Shown in pieces: positions 24,627-32,091 of a stretch of 56,298 nucleotides of DNA. A model generated the notes under the pieces. It had not been told where the DNA came from. It made no database searches and saw only the letters and a program-made list of their open reading frames with translations. The DNA lies in IMG/VR virus record IMGVR_UViG_3300037861_000279, positions 1-56,298 of that record, one strand, 5' to 3'. Within the stretch, counting starts at the first letter, position 1; each line of letters opens with the position of its first letter. This DNA comes from a virus. The position numbers and the translations under genes are program-made.

Positions 24627-25478
24627 CTACGCCTGACAACAATATGCGTCTTTAACTACATTCCTCGTCATTGCCGGCCTAGCCCATGCTCGTTGAAAAC
24701 GCCTCCACTCTTTGTCGGTATCCCCTTCTTTGTTTTTCCAGAGCATGGCCATAGGCATAAATCCAGCCTCCCATGCTTCAAGTAGCCTTTTCTTTGCTGC
24801 TGTGATGGTGTCTTGTGGCCATCCTATCAAGACATAGCACCGAAGATGGCGGCGAGTGAAGTCTGCATACCTCAGCTTTTCCCCGGCCCTTCTTAAATGC
24901 TCAAGATCGTCAGGAGTATCGTAGGCAAAAAACATCTGGTCTGGTCGCAAATTCCACAACATTGTAACATGCGTATGAGTGAGAACTTTGGCCTCCAAAC
25001 CGCCCGTTAACTGTGCTCTCTTTGGTTGTTTTTTCATCATCTTGAAAACTTCAAGAATGTGCTCAGTTGAACAGGCTAGAATGTTACTATCTAAAAGGTT
25101 CCAGCCCTCATGTATAGGCAATTCACGAATCCCCCCTTCACGCTTATGGACATCACAAAACCAGCAATTATTTGGGCAACCTCGCGATGTCATTAGATAC
25201 CCATGTTTTAAATACATTCCTGGGGTAAAATCTCCACCGTGATCCCCGCAAGCAGGCCCACCAATTTGCACCGGAGCTATACTTTTCCAATCAGTTGCAA
25301 GTCGTTCGGCTTTTGCCATGTCATAGGTAAAAGTGACGCTCACATGAACCTCATCAATGTCGGCGGTAAAGTCGGCCGGTGGAGGTCCAAAGAACGCAAG
25401 TTCGTCGTCGGGTGACGCTGTTGTTTTCCTGGGAAATACTCTTGCAATCCTCGTTATATCTTGCTCCCTTTTATGCAT
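24627..25478 (-). CDS. Radical SAM domain protein
   Basis: 283 residues. The cluster motif is C101-x3-C105-x2-C108 (RGCPNNCWFCDV), the standard CxxxCxxC that binds the [4Fe-4S] cluster with S-adenosylmethionine. The N-terminal 70 residues (DEVHVSVTFTYDMAKAERL, then APVQIGGPA) look like a truncated cobalamin-binding-type fold. Downstream pieces TGGLEA, FFAYDTPDD and LIGWPQDT fit the TIM-barrel. It resembles a conserved phage/prophage radical SAM family with unknown substrate. RNA, tRNA or small-molecule modification is possible; no neighbour settles this. Confidence 0.85.
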   Translation of the reverse strand: MHKREQDITRIARVFPRKTTASPDDELAFFGPPPADFTADIDEVHVSVTFTYDMAKAERLATDWKSIAPVQIGGPACGDHGGDFTPGMYLKHGYLMTSRGCPNNCWFCDVHKREGGIRELPIHEGWNLLDSNILACSTEHILEVFKMMKKQPKRAQLTGGLEAKVLTHTHVTMLWNLRPDQMFFAYDTPDDLEHLRRAGEKLRYADFTRRHLRCYVLIGWPQDTITAAKKRLLEAWEAGFMPMAMLWKNKEGDTDKEWRRFQRAWARPAMTRNVVKDAYCCQA

Positions 25479-25514
25479 CAGCCGAAACTGATATTACTTT
25501 CTCACCAACCGTTT

Positions 25515-25541
25515 AACTGAGACTCAACCAGGAACTCAGTT
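25515..25541. promoter_or_regulatory. Short intercistronic inverted repeat
   Basis: AACTGAG (25515-25521) pairs with CTCAGTT (25535-25541) across a 13-base loop, between the radical SAM gene and its upstream neighbour. There is no T-run, so it is more likely a processing or stability hairpin than a terminator. Minor; could be chance. Confidence 0.3.
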
Positions 25542-25542
25542 A

Positions 25543-25833
25543 TTATCTTGCACTCTGCCTAACGTGATTTATAGCGTACAAAACACACCCAAATGGCCGA
25601 CCAATCAAGGCACTGACGGCTTTACAGGTAGAGCATGGACGCGAACTCCAAGAGTGAGGATCTGCTTGTATAAGGTCGAATGCTGGGCCGGTAATCCTCT
25701 TCATAGAAGCTGATAATAAATTCTCCAAATCTGCCTCGGTGAATCCTTTTTCACCACGTTTTCTCGGTGGTGCCGGTGATGGTTTTGGCCTCACCGCCTC
25801 TACTGGTGGTCCTGGATTACTTTGCTTTTTCAT
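25543..25833 (-). CDS. Hypothetical phage protein with CxxC near the end (96 aa)
   Basis: 96 residues. A Pro/Lys-rich N-terminus (about 1-30) is followed by a helical region and DPHSWSSRPCSTCKAVSALIGRPFGC. The RPC-x-x-C and GRxFGC parts recur in small phage proteins, and two to three cysteines could bind zinc. It overlaps the next upstream gene by four bases (ATGA). Confidence 0.55.
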   Translation of the reverse strand: MKKQSNPGPPVEAVRPKPSPAPPRKRGEKGFTEADLENLLSASMKRITGPAFDLIQADPHSWSSRPCSTCKAVSALIGRPFGCVLYAINHVRQSAR

Positions 25834-26057
25834 AACTTATACACAGAAAGGCAATCTTCTATTTTAGCAAACGTGGCCTTTTGTTTTTCTGTATACCCAA
25901 GTTTATTGTCGTTCAGCGGCCCCCCTATGCAGCTAATGTGTTGCAGGGCGTGTTTCATAGACCCCTCCAGGAGAAGTACTCTATCTTTCAACTTCTCAAT
26001 TTTCCTAGCCTGCCGAACAATCAATTTGTCTTTTTTCACTTGTTGCTCCCTTTTCAA
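25830..26057 (-). CDS. Small coiled-coil hypothetical protein (75 aa)
   Basis: 75 residues, the first half a basic heptad-type helix (VRQARKIEKLKDRVLLLE). Later sequence HALQHISCIGG and TEKQKATFAKIEDCL. It is coupled to the downstream gene by ATGA, and its reading frame is tightly placed. The initial methionine follows AAAGGGAGCAAC. No family. Confidence 0.5.
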   Translation of the reverse strand: MKREQQVKKDKLIVRQARKIEKLKDRVLLLEGSMKHALQHISCIGGPLNDNKLGYTEKQKATFAKIEDCLSVYKL

Positions 26058-26148
26058 TAAAGTCCGTGCAAGATATTACTTTCCAATCAACCTTCCAGTG
26101 ATCGTTCAATTAGATTGATTATAGAGATTCTCCTCAAAAGAAAGTTCT

Positions 26149-26652
26149 TTAATCGTTATGCCTGGATAGGGCCAATCCTCCGCCACACACAGCACAGTAT
26201 TCTTTGCTTTCGTTAAGCTTCTTCACAGCTCCTAAGTGGTCCTTTCCCTCAAATACCTCCTGGCCAAGTGCCTCAACTGCCTTGGCGTATATTTCTTTAA
26301 TGAGTGTCAACTCCAGCGTCTCAGTGTGGATGTAATCGATTCCTCCTCCGCAAACCTCGCAGTCAGGATCTGGTTCATCGAAATAACAAGCACTGCACTT
26401 CATTTCGATCCTTATCTTATACTCACCCGAGAACGTGTATTTTGACCCATTCTTGGCAGTCAAAGATCTGGGCATCAATAGAAGATCTTGTGTAATTGTC
26501 GGAAGAGTAGGCCCAGAGTCTACAAAATGTATCTCGAACTCATCCTCTCCACCTGAGAAATCGCAATGCTTGTCACCCTGGCAGTAAATTGTTCCGCCAG
26601 GTTCTCGTTGTCTTGCCTCACCCAGGCAATGAGGACATACGTATCGTGGCAT
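26149..26652 (-). CDS. Multi-zinc-ribbon protein (167 aa)
   Basis: 167 residues with at least three zinc-type elements: YVCPHCLGEA with CQGDKHCDF near the start, CSACYFDEPDPDCEVCGGG in the middle, and CAVCGGG at the end. The middle unit resembles DnaJ-type CxxCxGxG ribbons. A helical KEIYAKAVEALGQEV part lies before the last ribbon. Likely a zinc-stabilised nucleic-acid or protein-binding factor; no named family. Confidence 0.6.
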   Translation of the reverse strand: MPRYVCPHCLGEARQREPGGTIYCQGDKHCDFSGGEDEFEIHFVDSGPTLPTITQDLLLMPRSLTAKNGSKYTFSGEYKIRIEMKCSACYFDEPDPDCEVCGGGIDYIHTETLELTLIKEIYAKAVEALGQEVFEGKDHLGAVKKLNESKEYCAVCGGGLALSRHND

Positions 26653-26655
26653 ATT

Positions 26656-27003
26656 TCATGCTCCTTGTGATCTTTCGATCATATCGATGAGAGACATCTT
26701 ACCTTCGAAGGAAAGTGTCTCTATTTTTTCGAGGATTTCCACTCTTACCCCATTAGTCCGCAAATTATCACGAAGGAAGAAGACCTCCAGGGCTGGTTTG
26801 TTTCCAGTGAAAACGTGTCCCTTCATTGATTTGAAGATTTCCACGAATTCTTCTTCCTGAAACGCAGGCATGTTCCTTCTGACCATCTCTTGGTAACGAT
26901 CAGCAAAGCTGTTGATAGCACCAGAAACGTTAACAGTTCCTCGAACATCGAGCATCGCATTGAGACCGCTCTGCAGGTAGATGTGCGGTTTTCTTTGATT
27001 CAT
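26656..27003 (-). CDS. Hypothetical protein (115 aa)
   Basis: 115 residues. The start overlaps the DUF5131 gene stop (ATGA). The middle has FVEIFKSMKGHVFTG and ALEVFFLRDNLRTNG, an amphipathic helical pattern, and VEILEKIETLSFEGKMSLIDMIER at the end. The N-terminal IYLQSGLNAMLDVRGTVNVSGAINSFADRY could be a ribbon-helix-helix-like region, but this is only an impression. No function assigned. Confidence 0.55.
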   Translation of the reverse strand: MNQRKPHIYLQSGLNAMLDVRGTVNVSGAINSFADRYQEMVRRNMPAFQEEEFVEIFKSMKGHVFTGNKPALEVFFLRDNLRTNGVRVEILEKIETLSFEGKMSLIDMIERSQGA

Positions 27004-27710
27004 GTCCTCGCCTTTGGGAACTGCCTTACCTGAAGGTTCTCAGGAATAGCCTCCCTGTCTGATTTTTTGCTGCCCGACATCTGCTTCATGAAAAAAGGTA
27101 TGGCAGCATCATAACACTGTTCCATTAAGTCTTCTGCCCAGTATGGTTTCATCTCCCTGGCATTTGGACCTGATTCTCCGCCGCAAATTACCCAGTCTAT
27201 TCTTGACAATTGGCAGGCCAATCTCAAGGAAATAATCCCCAGCATTGGTTCAACGCTTGCAAACCTGACAGGGACATTAAACATTGTGAGAATTTCTAAA
27301 CGTTCAAGGGCCTGCTCGTGGTTTTCACAGGTCACTCCGAGCCAGACGTTTTTCAAGGAACCGAGATCCATTGGCACCCTGGCAAGCATGTTTTCTGGCC
27401 GTTTGGTTAAAATTTGGAAAGTGAGATGGGGATTGTTCCTGATTACAGCCCAGGCCTCATCTCTCCAGGCATCGGCCTCCTCAATAAAAAAGTCGGACCA
27501 GCTGCAGACAAAAACCATCGCAGGTTCTATCCAGTGATTTGGTTTATTGAAGGTTGCAATGCTGGAACGAACAACCGTCTCGGGATCCTTGCCATATCTC
27601 TTTTTGTCTCTTTCCATGTAGCAGTTGTCACAACCTGGGGAGACCTTATGGCAACCCTGCCATGGGTTCCACGTATGATCTGTCCATGCAATTTCACTAT
27701 TCTTTGCCAT
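27000..27710 (-). CDS. Phage Gp37/Gp68 family protein (DUF5131)
   Basis: 236 residues. The start SEIAWTDHTWNPWQGCHKVS with C20, C27, C30 (GCHKVSPGCDNCYM), and later FQILTKRPENM, LGVTCENHEQA, RFASVEPMLG and DWVICGGESGP, match the Gp37/Gp68 family of phage proteins. The family is related to radical-SAM-type TIM barrels, but the cysteine spacing is not the canonical one. Biochemical role unknown. GGAG precedes the ATG. Confidence 0.88.
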   Translation of the reverse strand: MAKNSEIAWTDHTWNPWQGCHKVSPGCDNCYMERDKKRYGKDPETVVRSSIATFNKPNHWIEPAMVFVCSWSDFFIEEADAWRDEAWAVIRNNPHLTFQILTKRPENMLARVPMDLGSLKNVWLGVTCENHEQALERLEILTMFNVPVRFASVEPMLGIISLRLACQLSRIDWVICGGESGPNAREMKPYWAEDLMEQCYDAAIPFFMKQMSGSKKSDREAIPENLQVRQFPKART

Positions 27711-27857
27711 TTACTTTCTCCTCTTCTGTCTAGTGGCTTTTATGTGGAGCTGCTCTGTCTTGATTATTTGTTCTGTCTTTACTGGCGGAACAGGATCTTC
27801 AATTTTGGAAAAATCAATAGCCACGTTCGCTACATGCCCCAAAAAATACCAAATCAT
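27711..27857 (-). CDS. Small basic hypothetical protein (48 aa)
   Basis: 48 residues, MIWYFLGHVANVAIDF then a basic tail ending RQKRRK. Its ATG overlaps the stop of the upstream 58-residue gene (ATGA), and its stop is next to the DUF5131 start. The perfect joints support coding. No family. Confidence 0.5.
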   Translation of the reverse strand: MIWYFLGHVANVAIDFSKIEDPVPPVKTEQIIKTEQLHIKATRQKRRK

Positions 27858-28030
27858 TCTGCCTCCTCCCATACCTTGACTACCTTCCGCCTGGCTTTTA
27901 TCAATTTAAAGATCTGGTTGGCATACCAGCCACCAGGGACGAGGGATTTGTGCACTGCTTCTGCCTCTCGTAACTTCTTTCGAGAATCTGCCAGGATCTC
28001 TTTAATCCAAAACGCATAAAGATCTTTCAT
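27854..28030 (-). CDS. Small hypothetical protein (58 aa)
   Basis: 58 residues, MKDLYAFWIKEILADSRKK, then PGGWYANQIFKLIKARRKV and WEEAE. It overlaps the DUF551 gene at its start and the 48-residue gene at its end, both by ATGA-type junctions. Mostly helical and basic. No family. Confidence 0.5.
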   Translation of the reverse strand: MKDLYAFWIKEILADSRKKLREAEAVHKSLVPGGWYANQIFKLIKARRKVVKVWEEAE

Positions 28031-28257
28031 CCCTTCTCCATCTTATATATTTTGGGGATCTTGGGGATCTTCATCCAGGCCACAACCGATCCGTATGAAT
28101 GTACGCTTCTCATCCAATCGACCCAGCCATATGTAGGCTTTTTACAGTCACTCAGTTTGGCCGTTGCCACCTTTCCGTAGAAAGTAAGAATGAGGACTGC
28201 CTTTCCCATTTTTGGAAGTTTTTTATGTACGCTGATCCATCTTTTCTTGGCCATCAA
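28027..28257 (-). CDS. DUF551-like phage protein
   Basis: 76 residues. KRWISVHKKLPKMGKAVLILTFYGKVATAKL matches the WISV-x-x-xLP-x-x-G-x-x-V pattern of DUF551, a family of short phage/prophage proteins of unknown role, and the length fits. GAGGAG precedes two adjacent ATG codons (28257, 28254); the second is at the better spacing. Confidence 0.75.
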   Translation of the reverse strand: MMAKKRWISVHKKLPKMGKAVLILTFYGKVATAKLSDCKKPTYGWVDWMRSVHSYGSVVAWMKIPKIPKIYKMEKG

Positions 28258-28673
28258 TCTATCTCCTCGGGAGCATCATCCCAGCTTAGTTCTAAAGTTA
28301 GGTGACTACCATCCACCCGATAGCCAGAGACCTCATACGGACAACGAATGGTCGATTCATGTTTATTTCCGCAAATATCGACATCAACGGACGATTTAAA
28401 AGGATTTTCTTCGCACGAAAGCCTCTTCCCGACCCAATTAATTAACCGTCCGGATAATCCTGTGAGATCCAAACTAACATCTTCAAGGCAATCCTCGGCA
28501 ATGGGGTAATTGGTTCCAGCGTCGAAACACGGTGTACCCCAGAATTCATAAGCACCTATGCCGTCATTCTCCCAGTTTACTGTTGGCTCGTTTGCATCCA
28601 CAAACCTTTCAATCTCCCAGGTTACAAGGACGATAAGTGATTCAAGACTCTGTGACGTTACCCTCACTATCAT
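28254..28673 (-). CDS. Hypothetical protein (139 aa)
   Basis: 139 residues with a good site (AAGGAGACAGTAG) before the ATG. It contains WEIERFVDANEPTVNWENDGIGAYEFWG and three cysteine-bearing segments. Its 3' end overlaps the DUF551 start. The first 32 bases overlap the upstream 97-residue gene. No family recognised. Confidence 0.6.
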   Translation of the reverse strand: MIVRVTSQSLESLIVLVTWEIERFVDANEPTVNWENDGIGAYEFWGTPCFDAGTNYPIAEDCLEDVSLDLTGLSGRLINWVGKRLSCEENPFKSSVDVDICGNKHESTIRCPYEVSGYRVDGSHLTLELSWDDAPEEID

Positions 28674-28935
28674 CTACTGTCTCCTTCTTGAGTTCAGGAA
28701 CAAATTTTTTAAGGTTCGGAAATCTATCCTGGCAATGTTTCATGCCGCAGCCTGTTAATGAGAGGAGTCCTGCATCATTTATCACGGCAAGATCTCTCTC
28801 AATAACCCTCTGCACCCAGATCTGTTTGGAGTCTCTGAGGATGGTGTCACCCTTGGTATAGAGGACTTCAAGTATCACCGCCTCATTGGCAAAACCACGA
28901 CCTTTACTTCTGGCAAATTTCCTTCTGTTCATCAT
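28642..28935 (-). CDS. Hypothetical protein (97 aa)
   Basis: 97 residues, MNRRKFARSKGRGFANEAV then LRDSKQIWVQRVIERDLAVINDAGLLSLTGCGMKHC. Basic N-terminus and two close Cys/His positions. It sits in the close-packed leftward operon with ATGA overlap to the upstream gene. No family. Confidence 0.5.
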   Translation of the reverse strand: MMNRRKFARSKGRGFANEAVILEVLYTKGDTILRDSKQIWVQRVIERDLAVINDAGLLSLTGCGMKHCQDRFPNLKKFVPELKKETVDDSEGNVTES

Positions 28936-29063
28936 GTCTTGACTCCTTTTATGTTAACGTCTACCTGCTTGATTATTCCTTCCAGCTTCAAACTTGCCAT
29001 TTTCAGAGCAGTAATGGCCTCTATCATCAACTGCTTTTCTCTATCCGTCATATCCACAACCAT
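28932..29063 (-). CDS. 43-residue helical protein
   Basis: Starts at ATG 29063 (GGGAGA just upstream), because a start at 29123 would run far into the upstream ATPase gene. The product MVVDMTDREKQLMIEAITALKMASLKLE is one long amphipathic helix plus a basic tail. The end overlaps the next start (ATGA). No function. Confidence 0.5.
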   Translation of the reverse strand: MVVDMTDREKQLMIEAITALKMASLKLEGIIKQVDVNIKGVKT

Positions 29064-29082
29064 TCTCCCTTTGACCACTCCT

Positions 29083-30270
29083 TTACAACATAGCTTCGTC
29101 ATAAATTTTTTCCCAATTTGCATTGAGCCCTATCCTATCACCAAAAGCATGGAAGCAAGCCTCCACATCCCCCTTGCTCGGGAGGTATCGACCATCTGTT
29201 GTTATCTGACCACCTTCATTCAACCTGATGCTCAATTCCTCTCTATCCACTGGCATACACTCAAAAGGGAAAACCGTAACGTCACCAGCTGCCGTCTTGT
29301 ATTTTATCCTCGGTACTCCGTAATAGGATGCGCCAGGACTATTGATAACGAGGGAGGCTTCTCCAATTTCACCAGCTATTAGTTTTATCTCTGTGCCTGG
29401 TGACTTAGTGATCATGAAGTGTGCAGTATCACAATCTTTGAATGCCTCCAGTAGCCTGGCTATTTTCTCTGTTGAGCAATGAGTCAGAAACTCGTCTGGC
29501 ATCGTTTGGTAGTGCATGTCAAAAATCTTTTCGACTATATGATCCCATGTTGCCACGTTTTGAAAACCCCTCGTCATAGGGTTAAAACTTGGCATTGAGT
29601 CAATATCTTCAGCTGTTATAGATTCGTTATAGAATGTCCTGCTGGTGATATTCTGCTCAACCTCGATAGATCCAGATAGGATGCCAGATATTTTGTTGTA
29701 TATTTCAACATTTTCCTGCCACACGATGTCCGGATCAAAGGAACTGGTAAATTTAACTTTTCCTAATATCGGTACCGGATATTCGACGGTCTCTCCCTGA
29801 CTCATATTCTCTACTATCCCCAGGATCGGAATGTCCTTTGCCTGAAAGAAAAGCGAGGTTCTATTAACATCAGTCACACTCAACTTGTTTGGCTGAGTGA
29901 CCAGCAGCACACCGGAGATATCTATAGCTGAAATAAGATTAGTGTGGATGTCCGTAATAGATGGTGGTGTGTCTATAAGCAGGTAGTCTGGTTTGAATTT
30001 CCAGACCATCCTCTTTGATTCTGACAGGTACTTCTTTACCATGCTGTTTTGGATATAGATCAAGCCAGCAGACTCATATCCAATAGATCTAACGACTAAG
30101 TTTTCCGGCAAATCATCCTGTTCGAATATTACATGCATCGAAGGTGTATTTACATCAGCATCAAGTATGAACACCTTGTGGCCGGATGCGAGCAACGACC
30201 TTGCTATATTTGCTGTCGTGGTAGTTTTACCGACTCCGCCTTTACCCGAATATACGATTATGCTCTTCAT
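29083..30270 (-). CDS. Mrp/MinD-type P-loop ATPase
   Basis: 395 residues. Deviant Walker A GKGGVGKTTTT (residues 9-19), DADVNTPSMH (37-46), LLIDTPPSITD (97-107) and the GIVENMS signature (151-157) all fit the Mrp/NBP35 branch of the SIMIBI class. In Mrp the GxVENMS is followed by a CxxC that holds the Fe-S cluster. Here that site has no cysteine, and no CxxC is seen anywhere. About 140 C-terminal residues have no family I recognise. It is less like ParA, and no ParB is next to it, so partition is unlikely. A strong AAAGGAGAAAGAGA site precedes the ATG. Confidence 0.82.
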   Translation of the reverse strand: MKSIIVYSGKGGVGKTTTTANIARSLLASGHKVFILDADVNTPSMHVIFEQDDLPENLVVRSIGYESAGLIYIQNSMVKKYLSESKRMVWKFKPDYLLIDTPPSITDIHTNLISAIDISGVLLVTQPNKLSVTDVNRTSLFFQAKDIPILGIVENMSQGETVEYPVPILGKVKFTSSFDPDIVWQENVEIYNKISGILSGSIEVEQNITSRTFYNESITAEDIDSMPSFNPMTRGFQNVATWDHIVEKIFDMHYQTMPDEFLTHCSTEKIARLLEAFKDCDTAHFMITKSPGTEIKLIAGEIGEASLVINSPGASYYGVPRIKYKTAAGDVTVFPFECMPVDREELSIRLNEGGQITTDGRYLPSKGDVEACFHAFGDRIGLNANWEKIYDEAML

Positions 30271-30326
30271 TCTCTTTCTCCTTTAATTAGCTATCATAGT
30301 CATACCCCAGGAACCACCCTGAGATG

Positions 30327-30346
30327 ACATGGGCCTCACCCCATGT
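30327..30346. promoter_or_regulatory. Intercistronic hairpin upstream of the Mrp-like gene
   Basis: ACATGGG (30327-30333) pairs with CCCATGT (30340-30346), loop six bases, between the Lar-like gene and the ATPase. No T-run. A possible attenuator, processing site or operator. Confidence 0.4.
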
Positions 30347-30354
30347 TTCGATAT

Positions 30355-30618
30355 TTAGTTAATATCCCTGGAATTCCAAATTTCCATAGATCGTGCAGTT
30401 GCTCCGCAGTCTTCGCACTCTGGCCCACGATTCCCTTGACCGTCGAGCCATCCTTTAGGATCAACATTCCCGCCACAAAGGGGGCATAGATGATTACCAT
30501 TTTGTCGCTTCTCTTCTTTGTCTCTATGGATAGCAACCTTGATGTCGTTAATTTCGGTTTCAAGAAGGGTTACCCCGTGCTCTTGGTCCATCAGGTCGAA
30601 CAAGTGTTGGTCTGACAT
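30355..30618 (-). CDS. Lar-like restriction-alleviation zinc-ribbon protein
   Basis: 87 residues from ATG 30618 (MSDQHLFDLMDQEHG). The second half has CPLCGGN, then CEDCGATARSMEIWNSRDIN. The spacing C-x2-C...C-x2-C followed by W-N-x-R matches the Lar family, whose members in enterobacterial prophages moderate type I restriction. The helical N-terminal half is not part of the usual Lar domain. Anti-restriction here is inferred from the family pattern only. Confidence 0.6.
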   Translation of the reverse strand: MSDQHLFDLMDQEHGVTLLETEINDIKVAIHRDKEEKRQNGNHLCPLCGGNVDPKGWLDGQGNRGPECEDCGATARSMEIWNSRDIN

Positions 30619-30634
30619 GGTTTCCACTCCAGTT

Positions 30635-30666
30635 TTCAGGTGCCGTAATATTTTACGGCACCTGAA
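30635..30666. promoter_or_regulatory. Perfect 14-bp inverted repeat
   Basis: TTCAGGTGCCGTAA (30635-30648) and TTACGGCACCTGAA (30653-30666) are exact reverse complements with a 4-base loop. It lies between two genes of the leftward operon. On the plus strand it is followed by weak A/T; in the direction of transcription there is no T-run. An RNA hairpin for processing or partial termination is likely. A protein-binding palindrome is the alternative. Confidence 0.6.
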
Positions 30667-30682
30667 TATTTAACTACCGACT

Positions 30683-30907
30683 TTATTCACTTTCTCTGCT
30701 CTCTGTTTTTTTCCTTAGAATCAAGAAGGCTTCTTCTGTCTCCTTGTCTATGTAAATAGTCCTGACCTTCTTCATCTCATAATTTATAGATGCCAAGACT
30801 GCAGCCTCCCTGATTTCCGAGGGAGTTAATTCGTTTTGGTGTATCAAACTTTCCAGCGTGTCTACAAGCCTCCTATACACTGGATCGTTTTGATATTTAT
30901 CGTTCAT
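30683..30907 (-). CDS. Conserved small phage protein (74 aa)
   Basis: 74 residues from ATG 30907. The DPVYRRLVDTLESLIHQ then LTPSEIREAAVLASINYEM pattern recurs in small early phage proteins. The C-terminus is charged. No biochemical function known. Confidence 0.55.
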   Translation of the reverse strand: MNDKYQNDPVYRRLVDTLESLIHQNELTPSEIREAAVLASINYEMKKVRTIYIDKETEEAFLILRKKTESRESE

Positions 30908-30921
30908 AGTCCACATGGCAA

Positions 30922-31149
30922 TTACTCCGCTGCAGCTAGATTCTGACCTTTGGCAAATGCCTCAAGGATGCCCGTCTTGCTGATCTCGTATTGAAGAGTG
31001 GGGAGGATAACAATATCGATTACATCTACCCTCTTCATCTCCTCATACCGAAAATGCTTGGCATGCCCCACATTGCTGAAAGGAATGACTTCGGTGGTGT
31101 CTGGACCATCGTCCTGATGCTTGATTACTTTTACTGGGTATAGCTTCAT
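30922..31149 (-). CDS. Hypothetical protein (75 aa)
   Basis: 75 residues, MKLYPVKVIKHQDDGPDTTEVIPFSN, beta-like N-terminus, then a helical end. A GGAGATGAGCC-type region precedes its ATG. Tightly packed with neighbours. No family. Confidence 0.5.
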   Translation of the reverse strand: MKLYPVKVIKHQDDGPDTTEVIPFSNVGHAKHFRYEEMKRVDVIDIVILPTLQYEISKTGILEAFAKGQNLAAAE

Positions 31150-31176
31150 GGCTCATCTCCTTCTTCTATTAATCGT

Positions 31177-31377
31177 TTAAGTTCTTAGCCTGCCTTCGAA
31201 CATCCGAGGACCAAGGGCCATTGCACATCCTTTGACCTTATTTCCGGTGGAAGTGCTGACCTCGATCCACAGCTGACAGTCGTCCTGCTGGCACATGATC
31301 ATGGAGGTAAGAACAACACCTCCGTCTGCCGTCCGGCTGGCTGATCCTGCCGACATCACTGGGCAAAACAGTTTCAT
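31177..31377 (-). CDS. Hypothetical Cys-containing protein (66 aa)
   Basis: 66 residues, MKLFCPVMSAGSASRTADGG, MIMCQQDDCQLWIEV, KVKGCAMALG. Four cysteines could bind one metal. C-QQDD-C-QLWI resembles small zinc-binding phage proteins (Cys close to a WI). No named family. AAGGAGTCAAC precedes the ATG. Confidence 0.5.
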   Translation of the reverse strand: MKLFCPVMSAGSASRTADGGVVLTSMIMCQQDDCQLWIEVSTSTGNKVKGCAMALGPRMFEGRLRT

Positions 31378-31398
31378 GTTGACTCCTTGGTTATAATT

Positions 31399-31659
31399 TT
31401 AAAAAACTCCCTTATAAGATTTCCAGATCAAGTCTCTCACCTCGTATCTGGTTAAGAATGTGTACTTTTTGTCTTCAGTGAAACGGTACCAGTGACCATT
31501 GACCTTAACTCTGTACCTAGAAGAAGTCCGGATTACGTATGTATTGGTCCGGTTACCCTTTCCATTCCACAAAGAAGAGTTGAAAAGCTCAACTTTAATG
31601 CTTTTTTTGCCCTGAATTGAGAGCAAAAACTTAAAATGGTACTTGTTCTTATCTCCCAT
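31399..31659 (-). CDS. Basic hypothetical protein (86 aa)
   Basis: 86 residues, rich in Lys/Arg and aromatic residues (KYHFKFLLSIQGKKSIKVEL, then NGHWYRFTEDKKYTFLTRYEVRDLIWK). Alternating pattern suggests beta strands. Possible nucleic-acid binding from charge only. No family. Confidence 0.5.
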   Translation of the reverse strand: MGDKNKYHFKFLLSIQGKKSIKVELFNSSLWNGKGNRTNTYVIRTSSRYRVKVNGHWYRFTEDKKYTFLTRYEVRDLIWKSYKGVF

Positions 31660-31663
31660 GATA

Positions 31664-31750
31664 TCAACACCTTATCGAAATGCACCCAGGGCGGTTCCGC
31701 CAGCTAATGACGATCGCACCAGCTAGTAGAGCCCAACCTATAATTTCCAC
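31664..31750 (-). CDS. Possible 28-residue membrane peptide
   Basis: GTG 31750 overlaps the stop of the upstream zinc-ribbon gene. The frame has one hydrophobic helix (IIGWALLAGAIVISW) and a Cys-containing tail. Size and topology fit a small phage membrane peptide, but the start is a GTG without an obvious ribosome site. Confidence 0.3.
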   Translation of the reverse strand: MEIIGWALLAGAIVISWRNRPGCISIRC

Positions 31751-32091
31751 TGATGACCGCAGTCACTGCAGACGGCAAACGAGAAGTCCATTACCCTTTT
31801 CACTTCAAATGTCCCATGTTTGCACTCTTCTTGAGGATCTTCAGGCTTTGTGAAGAGACCAAGAGATCCGGCTACGATAGCTTTAGACAGTACCGAATGT
31901 TTTTCACCACTCAAAACCATGCTGTTCAGCTGGCCTATGCATGATACGAGCTGTTTGATTTTATCATTCAGCTCATCGACACTATCGCCCATTGCCCCGT
32001 TGCCACACATGGCACAACAAGTATCTTCATCGACGTTGACGTTGGGTCCACATTCCGGACAAAAAGTTATAATATACTCCATCATCCCCAA
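31738..32091 (-). CDS. Zinc-ribbon hypothetical protein (117 aa)
   Basis: 117 residues. FCPECGPNVNVDEDTCCAMCGNG at the N-terminus is a typical double-CxxC ribbon, followed by a helical middle and a second set at the end (ECKHGTFEVKR, then VCSDCGHQWKL). Overlaps its upstream neighbour by ten bases. Function unknown. Confidence 0.6.
   Translation of the reverse strand: MGMMEYIITFCPECGPNVNVDEDTCCAMCGNGAMGDSVDELNDKIKQLVSCIGQLNSMVLSGEKHSVLSKAIVAGSLGLFTKPEDPQEECKHGTFEVKRVMDFSFAVCSDCGHQWKL

Noticed and set aside
27414-28019. 201-residue plus-strand ORF opposite the DUF5131 and small genes
   Set aside because: It is antisense to a clear DUF5131 gene and two tightly coupled small genes; a shadow frame.
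29083-30270. ParA-type plasmid-partition protein, suggesting a phage-plasmid
   Set aside because: The GIVENMS signature and DADVNTPS favour Mrp, and no ParB gene or centromere-like repeats adjoin.
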